This document shows positions 8,818 through 17,639 of a stretch of DNA of 64,000 nucleotides, piece by piece. The notes beneath the pieces were generated by a model that saw nothing but the letters and a program-made list of their open reading frames with translations, did no database searches and was not told the origin of the DNA. The position numbers and the translations under genes are program-made. The number at the start of each line of letters is the position of its first letter. Position 1 is the first letter of the stretch. This DNA comes from Burkholderia arboris (GTDB taxonomy: Bacteria; Pseudomonadota; Gammaproteobacteria; Burkholderiales; Burkholderiaceae), in contig NZ_CABVPX010000007.1 of NCBI RefSeq assembly GCF_902499125.1, positions 1-64,000 on the forward strand. Direction: 5' to 3'.

Positions 8818-9720
8818 ATGAAGACGACCCTCGACGAGATGCTCGCGTTCGTGACCATCGCCGACGCCGGTTCGTTGACGGGTGCGGCGGACAAACTGCA
8901 CCAGCCGACCTCGGTGATGAGCCGGATCCTGCGACGCCTCGAGGAAAAGCTCGACACGACGCTGATCCGACGCACGACCCGCCGTCTCGAAGTGACCGAG
9001 GAGGGCAAGCTCTTCCTCGAATATGCGCGCGACATCATCGCGTCGGTCGAATTTGCCGAGGAGCAGATCGTCAGCCAGCGAGAGACGCCGGCCGGGCGCC
9101 TGCGGATCAACGCCGCGATGCCGTTCATGCAGCACGTGATCGCACCGATGATGCCCGGCTTCCGCGAAGCGTATCCGGCGATCGCGGCCGAGCTCCACAC
9201 GAGCGACGAGATCATCGACCTGCTCGAACAGCGCACCGACGTGGCGATCCGGATCGGCGAGCTGCGCGATTCGACGCTGCATGCGCGCCGGCTCGGCAGC
9301 AGCCGGCTGCGCATCCTCGCGAGCCCCGCTTACCTGGAGAAAGCCGGCGTGCCGACGAGCGTCGCCGACCTCGCGAACCATTCGCTGCTCGGCTTCGTGC
9401 AGCCGGAGACGCTGAACCACTGGCCGCTGCGCACCGCAGACGGCAGCGTGTACCGCATTCATCCGGCGCTGCAGGCATCGAGCGGCGAGACGCTGCTGAC
9501 GCTCGCGCTCAATGGCGCCGGCATCGTGTGTCTCGCCGACTACATGACGGGCACGCATCGCCGCGACGGCAGCCTCGTCGAACTGCTCGTCGACGACACC
9601 ACCGAATTCCGCCAGCCGATTCACGCGGTGTTCTATCGCAATGCAACGTTGTCGTCGCGCATCGTCAGCTTTCTCGACTATGTGAGCGCGCAGTTGAAGG
9701 AGGGCGGCGACATCGATTGA
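8818..9720 (+). CDS. LysR-type transcriptional regulator (CrgA/DsdC-like group)
   Basis: This 300-residue protein has a LysR N-terminal HTH (MLAFVTIADAGSLTGAADKL..PTSVMSRILRRLEEKL) and a full effector domain. It follows the SDR gene on the same strand. The intergenic segment carries ATTGTTCGGACAAT (8690-8703), a 5-bp inverted repeat that could be its operator or that of the upstream unit. Effector unknown. Confidence 0.9.
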   Translation: MKTTLDEMLAFVTIADAGSLTGAADKLHQPTSVMSRILRRLEEKLDTTLIRRTTRRLEVTEEGKLFLEYARDIIASVEFAEEQIVSQRETPAGRLRINAAMPFMQHVIAPMMPGFREAYPAIAAELHTSDEIIDLLEQRTDVAIRIGELRDSTLHARRLGSSRLRILASPAYLEKAGVPTSVADLANHSLLGFVQPETLNHWPLRTADGSVYRIHPALQASSGETLLTLALNGAGIVCLADYMTGTHRRDGSLVELLVDDTTEFRQPIHAVFYRNATLSSRIVSFLDYVSAQLKEGGDID

Positions 9721-9750
9721 GTCAACGCCGCACGCGCCGGATCGCGCAAC

Positions 9751-9797
9751 ACAAAAAAGGGCGGCGGGTTCGAATGACATCGCACCCGTCGCCCTTT
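9751..9797 (-). terminator. Rho-independent terminator reading on the minus strand
   Basis: A 14-bp stem with one mismatch pairs 9756-9769 with 9784-9797; on the minus strand it is followed by TTTTTTGTG. It lies just past the remnant of the RND adaptor gene. It could also serve weakly for the LysR gene on the plus strand, but the U-tract is on the minus side. Confidence 0.75.
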
Positions 9798-9839
9798 GCG
9801 TATCGGTCGACCCTGAACCGCGCGTTTGCTGCCCCGGCG

Positions 9840-10347
9840 CACTCATCAGCCTGACCTGACTCAGCATTTCCCCGGTGCGCGCCTGCGCGAGCGAGTCCTC
9901 GGCCTGCGCGCTTTGCACGGCTTGCCTGCGCTGGTCGTGGAGGCTCTGCGCGATCGTGTCGGTCTTGATCGGGAGGCACGCGCGCTCGAAGTCCTGCCGG
10001 CTCCGTTTCAGTTGCGACTGCGCGCGTTCGAGCGCGCCTTGCGCGCCCGGTACGGGCGCGGGTCGATGACGAACAGCAGGTCGCCCTTGCGGACGGTCGC
10101 GCCGTCATGGAACGCGACCTTGTCGAGATAGCCGCTCACGCGCGGGCGCATGTCGACCGTGTCGACGGCTTCGAAGCGGCCCGTGTAGACGTCGATGTCG
10201 TCGACATTGCTGACGATCACGCTCGGCGTCGCGACCGGCGCCTTGTCGTCCGACTGGCAGCCGGACAATGCCGAGCAGCGCGGCGAGCGGAACGGTGCCC
10301 AGCATGGCCGGTCGCGCGATGCGCTTCGATCCTGGATATCGGTTCAT
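9840..10347 (-). pseudogene. Remnant of an RND efflux periplasmic adaptor (AcrA/MexE type) lipoprotein gene
   Basis: Reading from ATG at 10345-10347 gives a lipoprotein signal (MNRYPGSKRIARPAMLGTVP...) that must shift frame by one base near 10269 to continue into the lipobox LSGCQSDD and then DIDVYTGRFEAVDTVDMRPRVSGYLDKVAFHDGATVRKGDLLFVIDPRPY, the classic barrel-sandwich hybrid start of RND adaptors. A second frameshift near 10040 is needed to read GALERAQSQLKRSRQDFERA and IAQSLHDQRRQAVQSAQAEDSLAQAR, the coiled-coil part. Homology then ends, and no inner-membrane pump or outer-membrane gene follows. It is therefore a frameshifted and truncated relic. Confidence 0.85.
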
Positions 10348-10638
10348 GCGCGTGCGAAATGTCGAGTGAGGCGCCTGGCGCCGGATGGTACGCAGTATCG
10401 TGCGCGGCGCGCGGCGGATAAACGGACGAAGCGGCCTAAGAACTTGTACTGCGCAGTCACGAATCGCCGTGTGCAGCGACGGCGCGCGAGCTGGTTTCGC
10501 AGGGCAGGTCGAGGGGAGAAATGCAGCGGCGACGCGCGGCCCGAATGCCTGTTCAGGCGATCCGGGCCGGCAATGCGGAGCGGCGGGACGAGCGATCGCG
10601 CGTGTCGAGAGGCGTGCTCTCTTGCGCGTCGACGCGAA

Positions 10639-10980
10639 TCAATGACCGCGATAGATCGAGTCGCGGCCGTTGGTCATCGTCGCGCGGCCGGATTCGCTGG
10701 TGGTGCGGGCTTCGCTGCCGAAGCCGGTTTTGTCGGCGGCCGGCGCGGCGTTCGGTGCTGCCTGCGCGACGGCATTGTCACGCACGCGCTTTTCGGCGGC
10801 GAGGATCGCAACCGGATACTGGTTGTGATCCATCGCCGGGGTGTAGCCGACGGCCGCGAGGCGGGCCATTTCGGCCTTCACTTCGGCGCGGGTCAGTGGA
10901 TGGTCGGCCGGTTGCGCGAACGACAGCGCCGGTGCGGAAAGGATCAGTGCGGCGAGCGTGGAAGAAATCAGCGTTTTCAT
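10639..10980 (-). CDS. DUF4148-domain exported protein
   Basis: This 113-residue protein has a Sec signal peptide (MKTLISSTLAALILSAPALSFA) and the DUF4148 signature PLTRAEVKAEMARLAAVGYTPAMDHNQYPVAILAAEKRV (about residues 28-66). Burkholderia carry many such small periplasmic proteins of unknown role. The tail is Ala/Thr/Ser rich and probably disordered. It stands alone between the adaptor remnant and the AKR gene. Confidence 0.88.
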   Translation of the reverse strand: MKTLISSTLAALILSAPALSFAQPADHPLTRAEVKAEMARLAAVGYTPAMDHNQYPVAILAAEKRVRDNAVAQAAPNAAPAADKTGFGSEARTTSESGRATMTNGRDSIYRGH

Positions 10981-11205
10981 CAGGGGTGCCTATCAGGTTG
11001 AGTGAACCGCAACCACGCTGATGTCGTTGCGAGTGCAGCCAATATAGGCATCGCGGGACCGGGGAAATACGGTCGCCGGCCCAAATGATTTTTGATCTGG
11101 AATCACGAATCGGGTGTCGATTCGGTCGGCACCTTGCCGGGCGGGCGTCCTGCCGTAAGAGCGGGCCGGCGCCGGTCATCGAAACAGGCATCGAACCGGC
11201 CGATT

Positions 11206-11271
11206 AGACCTATTGGGACTCAAGTGTGTCGAATTCCGTCTTGGACAGACTTAACCCATCTCCCTAGACTG
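11206..11271 (+). promoter_or_regulatory. Control block A upstream of the first aldo/keto reductase (LysR operator plus promoter)
   Basis: This 66-bp stretch matches base for base, with few differences, the block at 13831-13896 in front of the paralogous reductase. It contains an inverted CAAG...CTTG pair (11221-11243, 23 bp overall, a LysR-like T-N11-A spacing) that overlaps a probable -35 TTGGAC (11241-11246). An 18-bp spacer leads to -10 TAGACT (11265-11270). The left half-site is 83 bp from the start codon in both copies. Confidence 0.7.
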
Positions 11272-11303
11272 AACTCGCTTTCCCTCACTCGCTGGAGAAA
11301 ATC

Positions 11304-12323
11304 ATGAGTCTCAAAGACAAGCTGCCCGGTAACAAGATCCTTGGTTTCGGTACTGCCCCGCTCGGCAACATGTTCCGCAACATCCCTGACGCGGAAGCCG
11401 CGGCCACCGTCGAAGCGGCATGGCAACACGGCATCCGTTATTTCGATTCGGCCCCGTTCTATGGCGCCGGCCTCGCGGAAATCCGCCTCGGCGACGCGCT
11501 GGCGAACCATTCGCGTGACGAATACGTACTGAGCACGAAGGTCGGCCGCGTGATCCTCGACGAAGTCGAAGACGTGTCGGCGCGCGATCTCGGTGAAAAG
11601 GGCGGCCTGTTCGAACACGGCCGGCCGAACCGCATCGTCAACGACTACACGGCCGACGCGACGCTGCGTTCGATCGAGGACAGCCTGAAGCGGCTGCGCA
11701 CCGACCGCCTCGACATCGTCTGGGTGCACGACATCGCGCAGGACTTCTACGGCGACGAATGGCTCGCGCAATTCGAAGTGGCGCGCAAGGGCGCATTCCG
11801 CGTGCTGAGCAAGCTGCGCGAAGAAGGCGTGATCAAGGCATGGGGCCTCGGCGTGAACCGCGTCGAACCGGTCGAACTGGTGCTCGACCTTGCCGAACCG
11901 CAACCGGACGGCATGCTGCTGGCCGGCCGCTACACGCTGCTCGATCACGAGCGCGCGCTGCAACGCGTGATGCCGGCGGCTGCCGCGCAGAACGTCGGCA
12001 TCGTCGTCGGCGGCCCGTACAGCTCGGGCGTGCTCGCAGGCGGGTCGCACTTCGAATACCAGAAGGCTTCGCCGGAAATCCTCGCGAAGGTCGAGCGGAT
12101 CAAGGCGATCGCCACGCGCTACAACGTGCCGATCAAGGCCGCCGCGCTGCAGTTCTCGATGTCGCATCCGGCCACCGTCGCCGTGATCCCGGGCGCGAGC
12201 CGTCCGGAGCGGATCGCGGAAGACCAGGCTGCGCTGAACGTGGTGATTCCGGCCGACTTCTGGCGCGACATGCGTGAACAAGGTCTGATTGCGGCCAATG
12301 CGCCGCTGCCGACCGATCGTTAA
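11304..12323 (+). CDS. Aldo/keto reductase, L-fucose / D-threo-aldose dehydrogenase-like (copy 1)
   Basis: This 339-residue TIM-barrel oxidoreductase is of normal AKR length. It has GFGTAPLGNMFRNI near the N-terminus, the catalytic region YFDSAPFYGAGLAE with Asp and Tyr, LSTKVGR with the catalytic Lys, WVHDIAQ for the His, and a C-terminal NADP site (VIPGASRPERIAEDQ). The subgroup oxidises aldoses such as L-fucose or D-threo sugars, or pyridoxal, with NAD(P). A paralog about four-fifths identical by eye lies at 13929. The start ATG has GGAG 6 bp upstream. The SRPBCC gene 17 bp downstream is in the same unit. Confidence 0.9.
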   Translation: MSLKDKLPGNKILGFGTAPLGNMFRNIPDAEAAATVEAAWQHGIRYFDSAPFYGAGLAEIRLGDALANHSRDEYVLSTKVGRVILDEVEDVSARDLGEKGGLFEHGRPNRIVNDYTADATLRSIEDSLKRLRTDRLDIVWVHDIAQDFYGDEWLAQFEVARKGAFRVLSKLREEGVIKAWGLGVNRVEPVELVLDLAEPQPDGMLLAGRYTLLDHERALQRVMPAAAAQNVGIVVGGPYSSGVLAGGSHFEYQKASPEILAKVERIKAIATRYNVPIKAAALQFSMSHPATVAVIPGASRPERIAEDQAALNVVIPADFWRDMREQGLIAANAPLPTDR

Positions 12324-12340
12324 TCCTGAAAGGTGATGGC

Positions 12341-12757
12341 ATGGCACAGGCAAATGCAAGCATCGAACTCCCGGCTTCGGCCGAGACCGTCTGGCAACTG
12401 ATTGGCGGCTTCGGGTCGCTGCCCGACTGGCTGTCGTACATTCCGGCCAGCGAGCTGAGCGAAGGCGGGCGCGTGCGGCGTCTCGCGAACCCGGCCGGCG
12501 AGGCGATCGTCGAGCGGCTGGTCGCGTTCGACGAAGCGGCGCACAGCTACACGTACGCGATCCTCGAAGCGCCGTTCCCGGTCGTGAACTATCGCTCCAC
12601 GCTGCGCGTGCGCGAGAACGGCCCGAACGCGTCGGCCGTCGAGTGGTCGGGCACGTTCACGCCGCACGGCGCGACCGACGACGATACCGTCAAGCTGTTC
12701 CGCGGGATCTACGAAGACGGCCTCGCGGAACTGGCGAAGCGGTTTGCGGTGGCCTGA
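12341..12757 (+). CDS. SRPBCC-fold (polyketide cyclase-like) protein
   Basis: This 138-residue protein has the SRPBCC pattern: start ASIELPASAETVWQLIGGFGSLPDWLSYIPASEL, middle GEAIVERLVAFDEAAHSYTYAILEAPFPVVNYRSTLRV, and a C-terminal helix. Such START-like proteins bind small hydrophobic ligands or catalyse cyclisation. It sits 17 bp after the first AKR with a ribosome-binding site AAGG, so it is translated from the AKR transcript. Its ligand is unknown. Confidence 0.85.
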   Translation: MAQANASIELPASAETVWQLIGGFGSLPDWLSYIPASELSEGGRVRRLANPAGEAIVERLVAFDEAAHSYTYAILEAPFPVVNYRSTLRVRENGPNASAVEWSGTFTPHGATDDDTVKLFRGIYEDGLAELAKRFAVA

Positions 12758-12915
12758 CGGCAGCGCATCGCATCGCATCGTGCGAGCAGGAGCCTGGCGA
12801 TATCGGGCTCCGTCAGCGCCTTCGTCGCGGGTTCAGGCTCGCAGCGAAGGCGTTGGCACGTTTGCATCGCATGCGTGCCGGCACCGATGTGCCGGCGCCC
12901 CGACCATCCAGGGTG

Positions 12916-13827
12916 TCATTGTCCGACCGCCGCGACGACTTCCTCGCCGGTCAGGATCTCGCGGAAGGTGCCGACCAGCGGCCGCAGGTTGACCTTGTGC
13001 CACGCGGCCCAAAGCGGCGTACGGTAGCTGAACCACGGCAGCTCGCGCAGTACGACGCCCTCCGGCACCTGATGACGCAGGCTCTGCTGGATCATCGTCA
13101 CGCCGAGCCCGGCGGCGACGAGCCCGAGCGCCGCGAGCGGCTCGGTCGCTTCCACCGAAATCTCCGGCGAGAAACCCGCCTTCGCACAGGCCGCGACGAA
13201 CGCGCCGTGACGCGGCGCGCTTTCCTGCTGCGTCACGCCGATCCACGCTTGCGTGGCGAGATCGTCGGCGACCAGCGTCTTCTTCTTCGCGAGCAGGTGC
13301 CCGTCGGGCATCGCGAGCAGCATCGGGTCGTTCAGTACCATCGTCGCATCGAGTTCGGGATCGTCGGGCGCGGGTGGCTCGGTGACGAGCGCGATGTCGA
13401 GACTGCGCTCGCGCAGGCCTTCGAGCTGCGCGGCGGACGTGTAGTTGTACAGCGCGATATGGACGGCGGGGCGCTCGGCGCGCAGCGTCTTCAACGCGCG
13501 CGGCAGCACGCCCGAGTGCGTGGCCGTTTCCAGGTAGCCGATGCACAGGCCGCCTTCGTCGCCGCGGCCGAGCCGTCGCGCCAGCGACTCGAGCCGGTTC
13601 GCGTGGCGCAGGAACGCGTGCGCTTCGCTGAGGAACGTGCGCCCGTCGCGCGTCAGACGAATGCGCTGCTGGCTGCGTTCGAACAGCGTCAGGCCGAGCT
13701 TTTCCTCGAGCTGCGCAATCTGGCGGCTGAGCGGCGATTGCGAAATGTGCAGGCGTTCGGCCGCACGACCGACGTGTTCTTCTTCCGCGACCGCGATGAA
13801 ATATTGAAGCTGGCGGATGTCGAGCAT
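12916..13827 (-). CDS. LysR-type regulator of the aldo/keto reductases
   Basis: This 303-residue LysR protein belongs to the group with the N-terminus MLDIRQLQYFIAVAEEEHVGRAAERLHISQSPLSRQIAQLEEKLG (CbbR/CatR-BenM-like HTH) and a full effector domain. The ATG at 13827 gives the canonical N-terminus. It is divergent from the second AKR across a 101-bp gap that holds control block B, and the same block recurs in front of the first AKR. This protein is therefore the likely regulator of both reductases. Confidence 0.9.
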   Translation of the reverse strand: MLDIRQLQYFIAVAEEEHVGRAAERLHISQSPLSRQIAQLEEKLGLTLFERSQQRIRLTRDGRTFLSEAHAFLRHANRLESLARRLGRGDEGGLCIGYLETATHSGVLPRALKTLRAERPAVHIALYNYTSAAQLEGLRERSLDIALVTEPPAPDDPELDATMVLNDPMLLAMPDGHLLAKKKTLVADDLATQAWIGVTQQESAPRHGAFVAACAKAGFSPEISVEATEPLAALGLVAAGLGVTMIQQSLRHQVPEGVVLRELPWFSYRTPLWAAWHKVNLRPLVGTFREILTGEEVVAAVGQ

Positions 13828-13830
13828 ATA

Positions 13831-13896
13831 AGACCTTATGGGACTCAAGTTTGATGAATTATGTCTTGGACGGACTTGTTTGTGCAACCTAGACTG
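13831..13896 (+). promoter_or_regulatory. Control block B between the LysR gene and the second aldo/keto reductase
   Basis: This is the twin of the block at 11206-11271. It has CAAG (13846-13849) and CTTG (13865-13868) half-sites, -35 TTGGAC (13866-13871), an 18-bp spacer and -10 TAGACT (13890-13895). It begins three bases upstream of the divergent LysR start codon, a common layout for autoregulated LysR systems. Confidence 0.75.
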
Positions 13897-13928
13897 GGTG
13901 CACTTTCCTGTCAAACCTGGAGCAACAC

Positions 13929-14948
13929 ATGAGTCTCAAAGACACGCTGCCGGCCGGCAACCGGCTCGGTTTCGGTGCAGCGCCGCTCGGCAACATGTTC
14001 CGCGACATTCCCGACGAAGAAGCGATCGCAACCGTCGAAGCCGCGTGGGCGCGCGGCATACGCTACTTCGACACCGCGCCGTCGTATGGCGCGGGCCTCG
14101 CGGAATCGCGCCTCGGCGACGCGCTCGTTGGCCATCGCCGCGACGACTACTTCATCAGCACGAAGGTCGGCCGTATCGTGCTCGACGAAATGGAAGACGC
14201 GAAGACGCGCGACTACGGCGACAAGAGCGGGATCTTCGCGCACGGCCGCGCGAACCGGCTGGTGAGCGATTACTCGGCCGACGCGACGCTGCGCTCGATC
14301 GAGGGCAGCCTCAAGCGCCTGCGTACCGATCGCCTCGATATCGTATGGGTGCACGACATCGCTCAGGACATCTATGGAGACGAATGGCTCGCGCAATTCG
14401 AAGCGGCGCGCAAGGGTGCATTCCGTGCACTGGGCAAGCTGCGCGAAGAAGGCGTGATCGGCGCGTGGGGCCTCGGCGTGAACCGTGTCGAACCGATCGA
14501 ACTGGTGCTTGACCTCGCCGAGCCGCACCCGGACGCGATGCTGCTCGCCGGTCGCTACACGCTGCTCGACCACGAGCGCGCGCTGCAACGCGTGATGCCG
14601 GCGGCCGCGGCCCGTAACGTCGGAATCGTCGTTGGCGGCCCGTACAGCTCGGGCGTGCTCGTCGGCGGCGCGCACTACGAATACCGGAAGGCGCCACCGG
14701 AAATCGTCGCGAAGGTCGAACGGATCAACGCGATCGCCGCGCGCTACGACGTGCCGGTCAAGGCGGCCGCACTGCAGTTCGTGCTCGCGCATCCGGCGAC
14801 GGTTTCGGTGATTCCGGGTGCGAGCCGTGCGGAGCGTATCGCGGAAGATGTCGCGGCACTGACGTTCGATATCCCCGCCGATTTCTGGCGCGAGATGCGC
14901 GAGCAGCAGCTCGTCGCTCCCGACGCGCCGTTGCCGCTCGCTCGCTGA
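13929..14948 (+). CDS. Aldo/keto reductase, L-fucose / D-threo-aldose dehydrogenase-like (copy 2)
   Basis: This 339-residue paralog has the same length and the same catalytic and NADP-binding stretches as the gene at 11304 (YFDTAPSYGAGLAE, ISTKVGR, WVHDIAQ, VIPGASRAERIAED). Differences are spread over the whole protein, so the duplication is not very recent. It is divergent from its LysR regulator. Its termination region holds nothing that I could identify as a clear stem-loop. Confidence 0.9.
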   Translation: MSLKDTLPAGNRLGFGAAPLGNMFRDIPDEEAIATVEAAWARGIRYFDTAPSYGAGLAESRLGDALVGHRRDDYFISTKVGRIVLDEMEDAKTRDYGDKSGIFAHGRANRLVSDYSADATLRSIEGSLKRLRTDRLDIVWVHDIAQDIYGDEWLAQFEAARKGAFRALGKLREEGVIGAWGLGVNRVEPIELVLDLAEPHPDAMLLAGRYTLLDHERALQRVMPAAAARNVGIVVGGPYSSGVLVGGAHYEYRKAPPEIVAKVERINAIAARYDVPVKAAALQFVLAHPATVSVIPGASRAERIAEDVAALTFDIPADFWREMREQQLVAPDAPLPLAR

Positions 14949-15080
14949 GCGGCAAGCGATGCGGCCGCACAGGCCGGCGCGGATCCCGTCGCTTCGGTGA
15001 ACGTCAATCGTCGCAATACCGGCTGCACGCGTACGGCCGGCAGTCGGTGCTGCGGCCCTTCGATCGCCCCACGTTCGCCG

Positions 15081-15863
15081 TCAATTCCCGTACATGTCGA
15101 AGTCGAAATACTTCGACTGGATCGTGTTGTAGGTACCGTCGCTGCGGATCTGCGCGATGGCGCGATTGAGTGCGTCGCGCAGGTCGCCGTCGGCCTTGCG
15201 CACGCCGGCCGCATCGCCGTTGCCCATGATCTTCGGGTCGTACACCACACCGCCCGCGAACGAGAAGCCCTTGCCGCGCGGCGTCGACAGGAACCCGAGC
15301 TGGCCTTGCACGGCATCCATCAGTACGCCGTCGACGCGTCCGCTGACGAGATCCGCATACGCCTGGTCGTAGCTCGGATACGGGACAACCTCGACCTTCG
15401 CCGCGGCCCACTTTTCACGCGCATAGGTTTCCTGGATCGTGCCTTGCTCGACCGCGACGCGCTTGCCGGCGAGCTTCGCCGCGTCCGGGAGCAGTCCCGA
15501 GCCGGTGCGCGCGATCAGCCGCGTCTGGTTGCGATAGAGGCGGTCGGTGAAGTCGATCTGCTGGCGCCGTTGTTCGGTCGCGGCCATCGACGACAGGATC
15601 ACGTCGAACTTGCGCGCCTGCAGACCCGGAATCAGCCCGTCGAAACTGCTCGACACCCACACGCATTTCGCATTCAGCTTCGCGCACAGCGCGTTGCCGA
15701 GATCGACGTCGAAGCCCTTCACGCTGCCGTCGGTCGCGGTCGATTCGAACGGCGGGTAGGTCGGGTCGACCCCGATGCGGATGGTCGTCCACTCCTTTGC
15801 CGACGCTTGCGACGCAAAGGCCATCGCGGCGGCGGAAAGGAGAATCGTGAGGCGCGTCTTCAT
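15081..15863 (-). CDS. Polar amino acid ABC transporter substrate-binding protein (ArgT/HisJ family)
   Basis: This 260-residue periplasmic protein has a signal peptide (MKTRLTILLSAAAMAFASQASA) and the family motif IRIGVDPTYPPFESTATDGSVKGFDVDLGNALCAKL (about residues 28-63); it also has two Cys that match the HisJ/LAO-type disulphide. The C-terminus ends TYNTIQSKYFDFDMYGN, as in arginine/ornithine/opine binding proteins. It is the last gene of the flavoenzyme operon, 43 bp after the alpha subunit. The context suggests a cationic amino acid or opine ligand. No permease genes are adjacent. Confidence 0.9.
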   Translation of the reverse strand: MKTRLTILLSAAAMAFASQASAKEWTTIRIGVDPTYPPFESTATDGSVKGFDVDLGNALCAKLNAKCVWVSSSFDGLIPGLQARKFDVILSSMAATEQRRQQIDFTDRLYRNQTRLIARTGSGLLPDAAKLAGKRVAVEQGTIQETYAREKWAAAKVEVVPYPSYDQAYADLVSGRVDGVLMDAVQGQLGFLSTPRGKGFSFAGGVVYDPKIMGNGDAAGVRKADGDLRDALNRAIAQIRSDGTYNTIQSKYFDFDMYGN

Positions 15864-15906
15864 GGTCTGGCTCCGTTCGTGTGTGGGGGAAGCGTGCGTG
15901 TGCGCG

Positions 15907-17343
15907 TCAACTCGGGAATTCGCCGCGCTGGAAATCGTTCGACAGTTCGAGGGCGTCGGCCATCTCGCCGACGGTGACGGGCTTGATCGGTGCGCGGATC
16001 CGGTAATGACCGACGTCGCCGACGCTGCGCTGCTGCACGTCGGCGATCAGCTCGCCGACCGTCGTGCCGCACCAGCGCCCCTGGCACGGACCCATCCCGC
16101 AGCGCGTGAATGCCTTCATCTGGTTCGGCCCCTGGCAGCCGAGTGCGGCGAGCTGGCGGATCTCGCCTGCCGTGACTTCTTCGCAGCGGCACACGATCGT
16201 GTCGTCGTCGGGGCGGCGCAGCGCGGCCGGTGGCGTGTACAGCGCGTCGAGCAGCGGACGCACCGCGAGGTGACGGCGCAAGGCGCGCAGCACCGGGCGT
16301 TCGCGTGTGGCCTGCCGGTCTGCGTCGAGCGCGCCGAGTTGCGCGGCGATGTCGAGCGCCGACACTTCGCCGGCGAGCGCTGCTGCCTGGGCGCCGCCGA
16401 TTCCCGCACCGTCGCCTGCGATCCAGACACGCGACACGCTGCTGCGGCCGCGCGCGTCGCATTGCGGGCGCCAGCACGCCGACGGCGCGTCCCAGTCGTG
16501 CGCGCAGCCGAGCGAACGCGCGAGCTGCGTCGACGGAATCACGCCCTGATGGAGCAGCACGAGCGACGTGTCGAGCGTCTGCACGACACCATCGTCGTCA
16601 CGAAAGCGGATACGTTCGGCGTGCGTGTCGCCGTCGATGCGGATGTCGGTCGCGCCGCGATACACGGGGATGCCGGCATTGCGCACCGCGCGCAGCATGC
16701 GCCAGCCCTTGAGCAGATAGTCGGCGCCGCGCAGCGCCGGCAGCGCATGCGGGAGCGCACGGCGCCACGCATCGCGCGGTGTCGTGTCGACGAGTGCGCG
16801 CACGCGCCGGCCCGCATTCAGCAATTGCGCAGCGAACAGCCACAGCAGCGGGCCGCTGCCCGCGAGCACGGTATCGGCCGACGGCGCGAGGCCCGACGAT
16901 TTCAGCAGCGTCTGCGCGGCGCCGACGCCCATCACGCCGGGCAGCGTCCAGCCGGGTACCGGCCACGGCCGCTCCTGCGCGCCGGTCGCAATCAGCACCG
17001 CGCGCGCGCCGACTTCGAGCGTGCCGCCGGACGGGCCGCTTTGCGTGAGCATCGCGACGGGTTCCGGCTCGAACGCGACCTGCCACACGACGCTGCGCGG
17101 CAGGTGGTGCGCGCCGCTCGCGAGCAAACCGTCGACGAGCGGCCGGCCGGCCGTGTAGTCGGCGCCGAGCCATTGCGCGAGCGCGGCCGGTGCATCGGTC
17201 ACGTTGCGGTAGATCTGGCCGCCGGGCGCACGGCTTTCATCCGCGATGACGACCGACAGCCCGGCCACGCGCGCGGCGGCGGCTGCCGCCATCCCGGCCG
17301 GCCCTGCGCCGACGATCAGCAGATCGCACTGGCGGCGTGTCAT
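15907..17343 (-). CDS. HcnB/opine-oxidase alpha-subunit-like FAD/NAD(P)-binding oxidoreductase
   Basis: This 478-residue flavoprotein has an FAD Rossmann motif at the start (CDLLIVGAGPAGMAAAAAARVAGLSVVIAD), a central NAD(P)-type domain and a C-terminal BFD-like [2Fe-2S] domain with CRCEEVTAGEIRQLAALGCQGPNQMKAFTRCGMGPCQGRWC (about residues 380-430), as in HcnB, OoxA and the D-hydroxyproline dehydrogenase alpha subunits. Its ATG overlaps the stop of the 2Fe-2S gene (ATGA), a sign of translational coupling. It forms the middle enzyme subunit of a heterotrimer with the two upstream genes. Confidence 0.9.
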   Translation of the reverse strand: MTRRQCDLLIVGAGPAGMAAAAAARVAGLSVVIADESRAPGGQIYRNVTDAPAALAQWLGADYTAGRPLVDGLLASGAHHLPRSVVWQVAFEPEPVAMLTQSGPSGGTLEVGARAVLIATGAQERPWPVPGWTLPGVMGVGAAQTLLKSSGLAPSADTVLAGSGPLLWLFAAQLLNAGRRVRALVDTTPRDAWRRALPHALPALRGADYLLKGWRMLRAVRNAGIPVYRGATDIRIDGDTHAERIRFRDDDGVVQTLDTSLVLLHQGVIPSTQLARSLGCAHDWDAPSACWRPQCDARGRSSVSRVWIAGDGAGIGGAQAAALAGEVSALDIAAQLGALDADRQATRERPVLRALRRHLAVRPLLDALYTPPAALRRPDDDTIVCRCEEVTAGEIRQLAALGCQGPNQMKAFTRCGMGPCQGRWCGTTVGELIADVQQRSVGDVGHYRIRAPIKPVTVGEMADALELSNDFQRGEFPS

Positions 17344-17639
17344 GCGAGCCTCGCCTTGCCGTGCATCCGGCGCACCTGCATGCCGTCCGAGACGGGCGTC
17401 ATGCAGCCCTGCACGTTGGGCAAGCCGTCGACTTCGACGAGGCAGTCGAAGCACACGCCCATCATGCAGAACGGGCCGCGCGGCGCACCGCTCACGGCGC
17501 TCGCACGGCACGCGGCCGACCCGGCGGCGAGCATCGCGGCCGCGACGCTGTAGTGCGCGGGCACGTCGTGCGGCGTGCCGTCGATATGGATGCGCACGCG
17601 TTCGACTATCGCGGCGGCGGGAATGAGGGAGTCAAACAT
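17340..17639 (-). CDS. HcnA-like [2Fe-2S] subunit
   Basis: This 99-residue ferredoxin-like subunit has the [2Fe-2S] cysteine array CMMGVCFDC near residues 58-66 with a further Cys in VQGCMTP, as in HcnA and the gamma subunits of opine and hydroxyproline dehydrogenases. It transfers electrons between the two flavin subunits. The start at 17639 lies inside the last codons of the upstream oxidase gene (8-bp overlap), and its stop overlaps the next gene by 4 bp. All three subunits are thus tightly coupled. Confidence 0.9.
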   Translation of the reverse strand: MFDSLIPAAAIVERVRIHIDGTPHDVPAHYSVAAAMLAAGSAACRASAVSGAPRGPFCMMGVCFDCLVEVDGLPNVQGCMTPVSDGMQVRRMHGKARLA

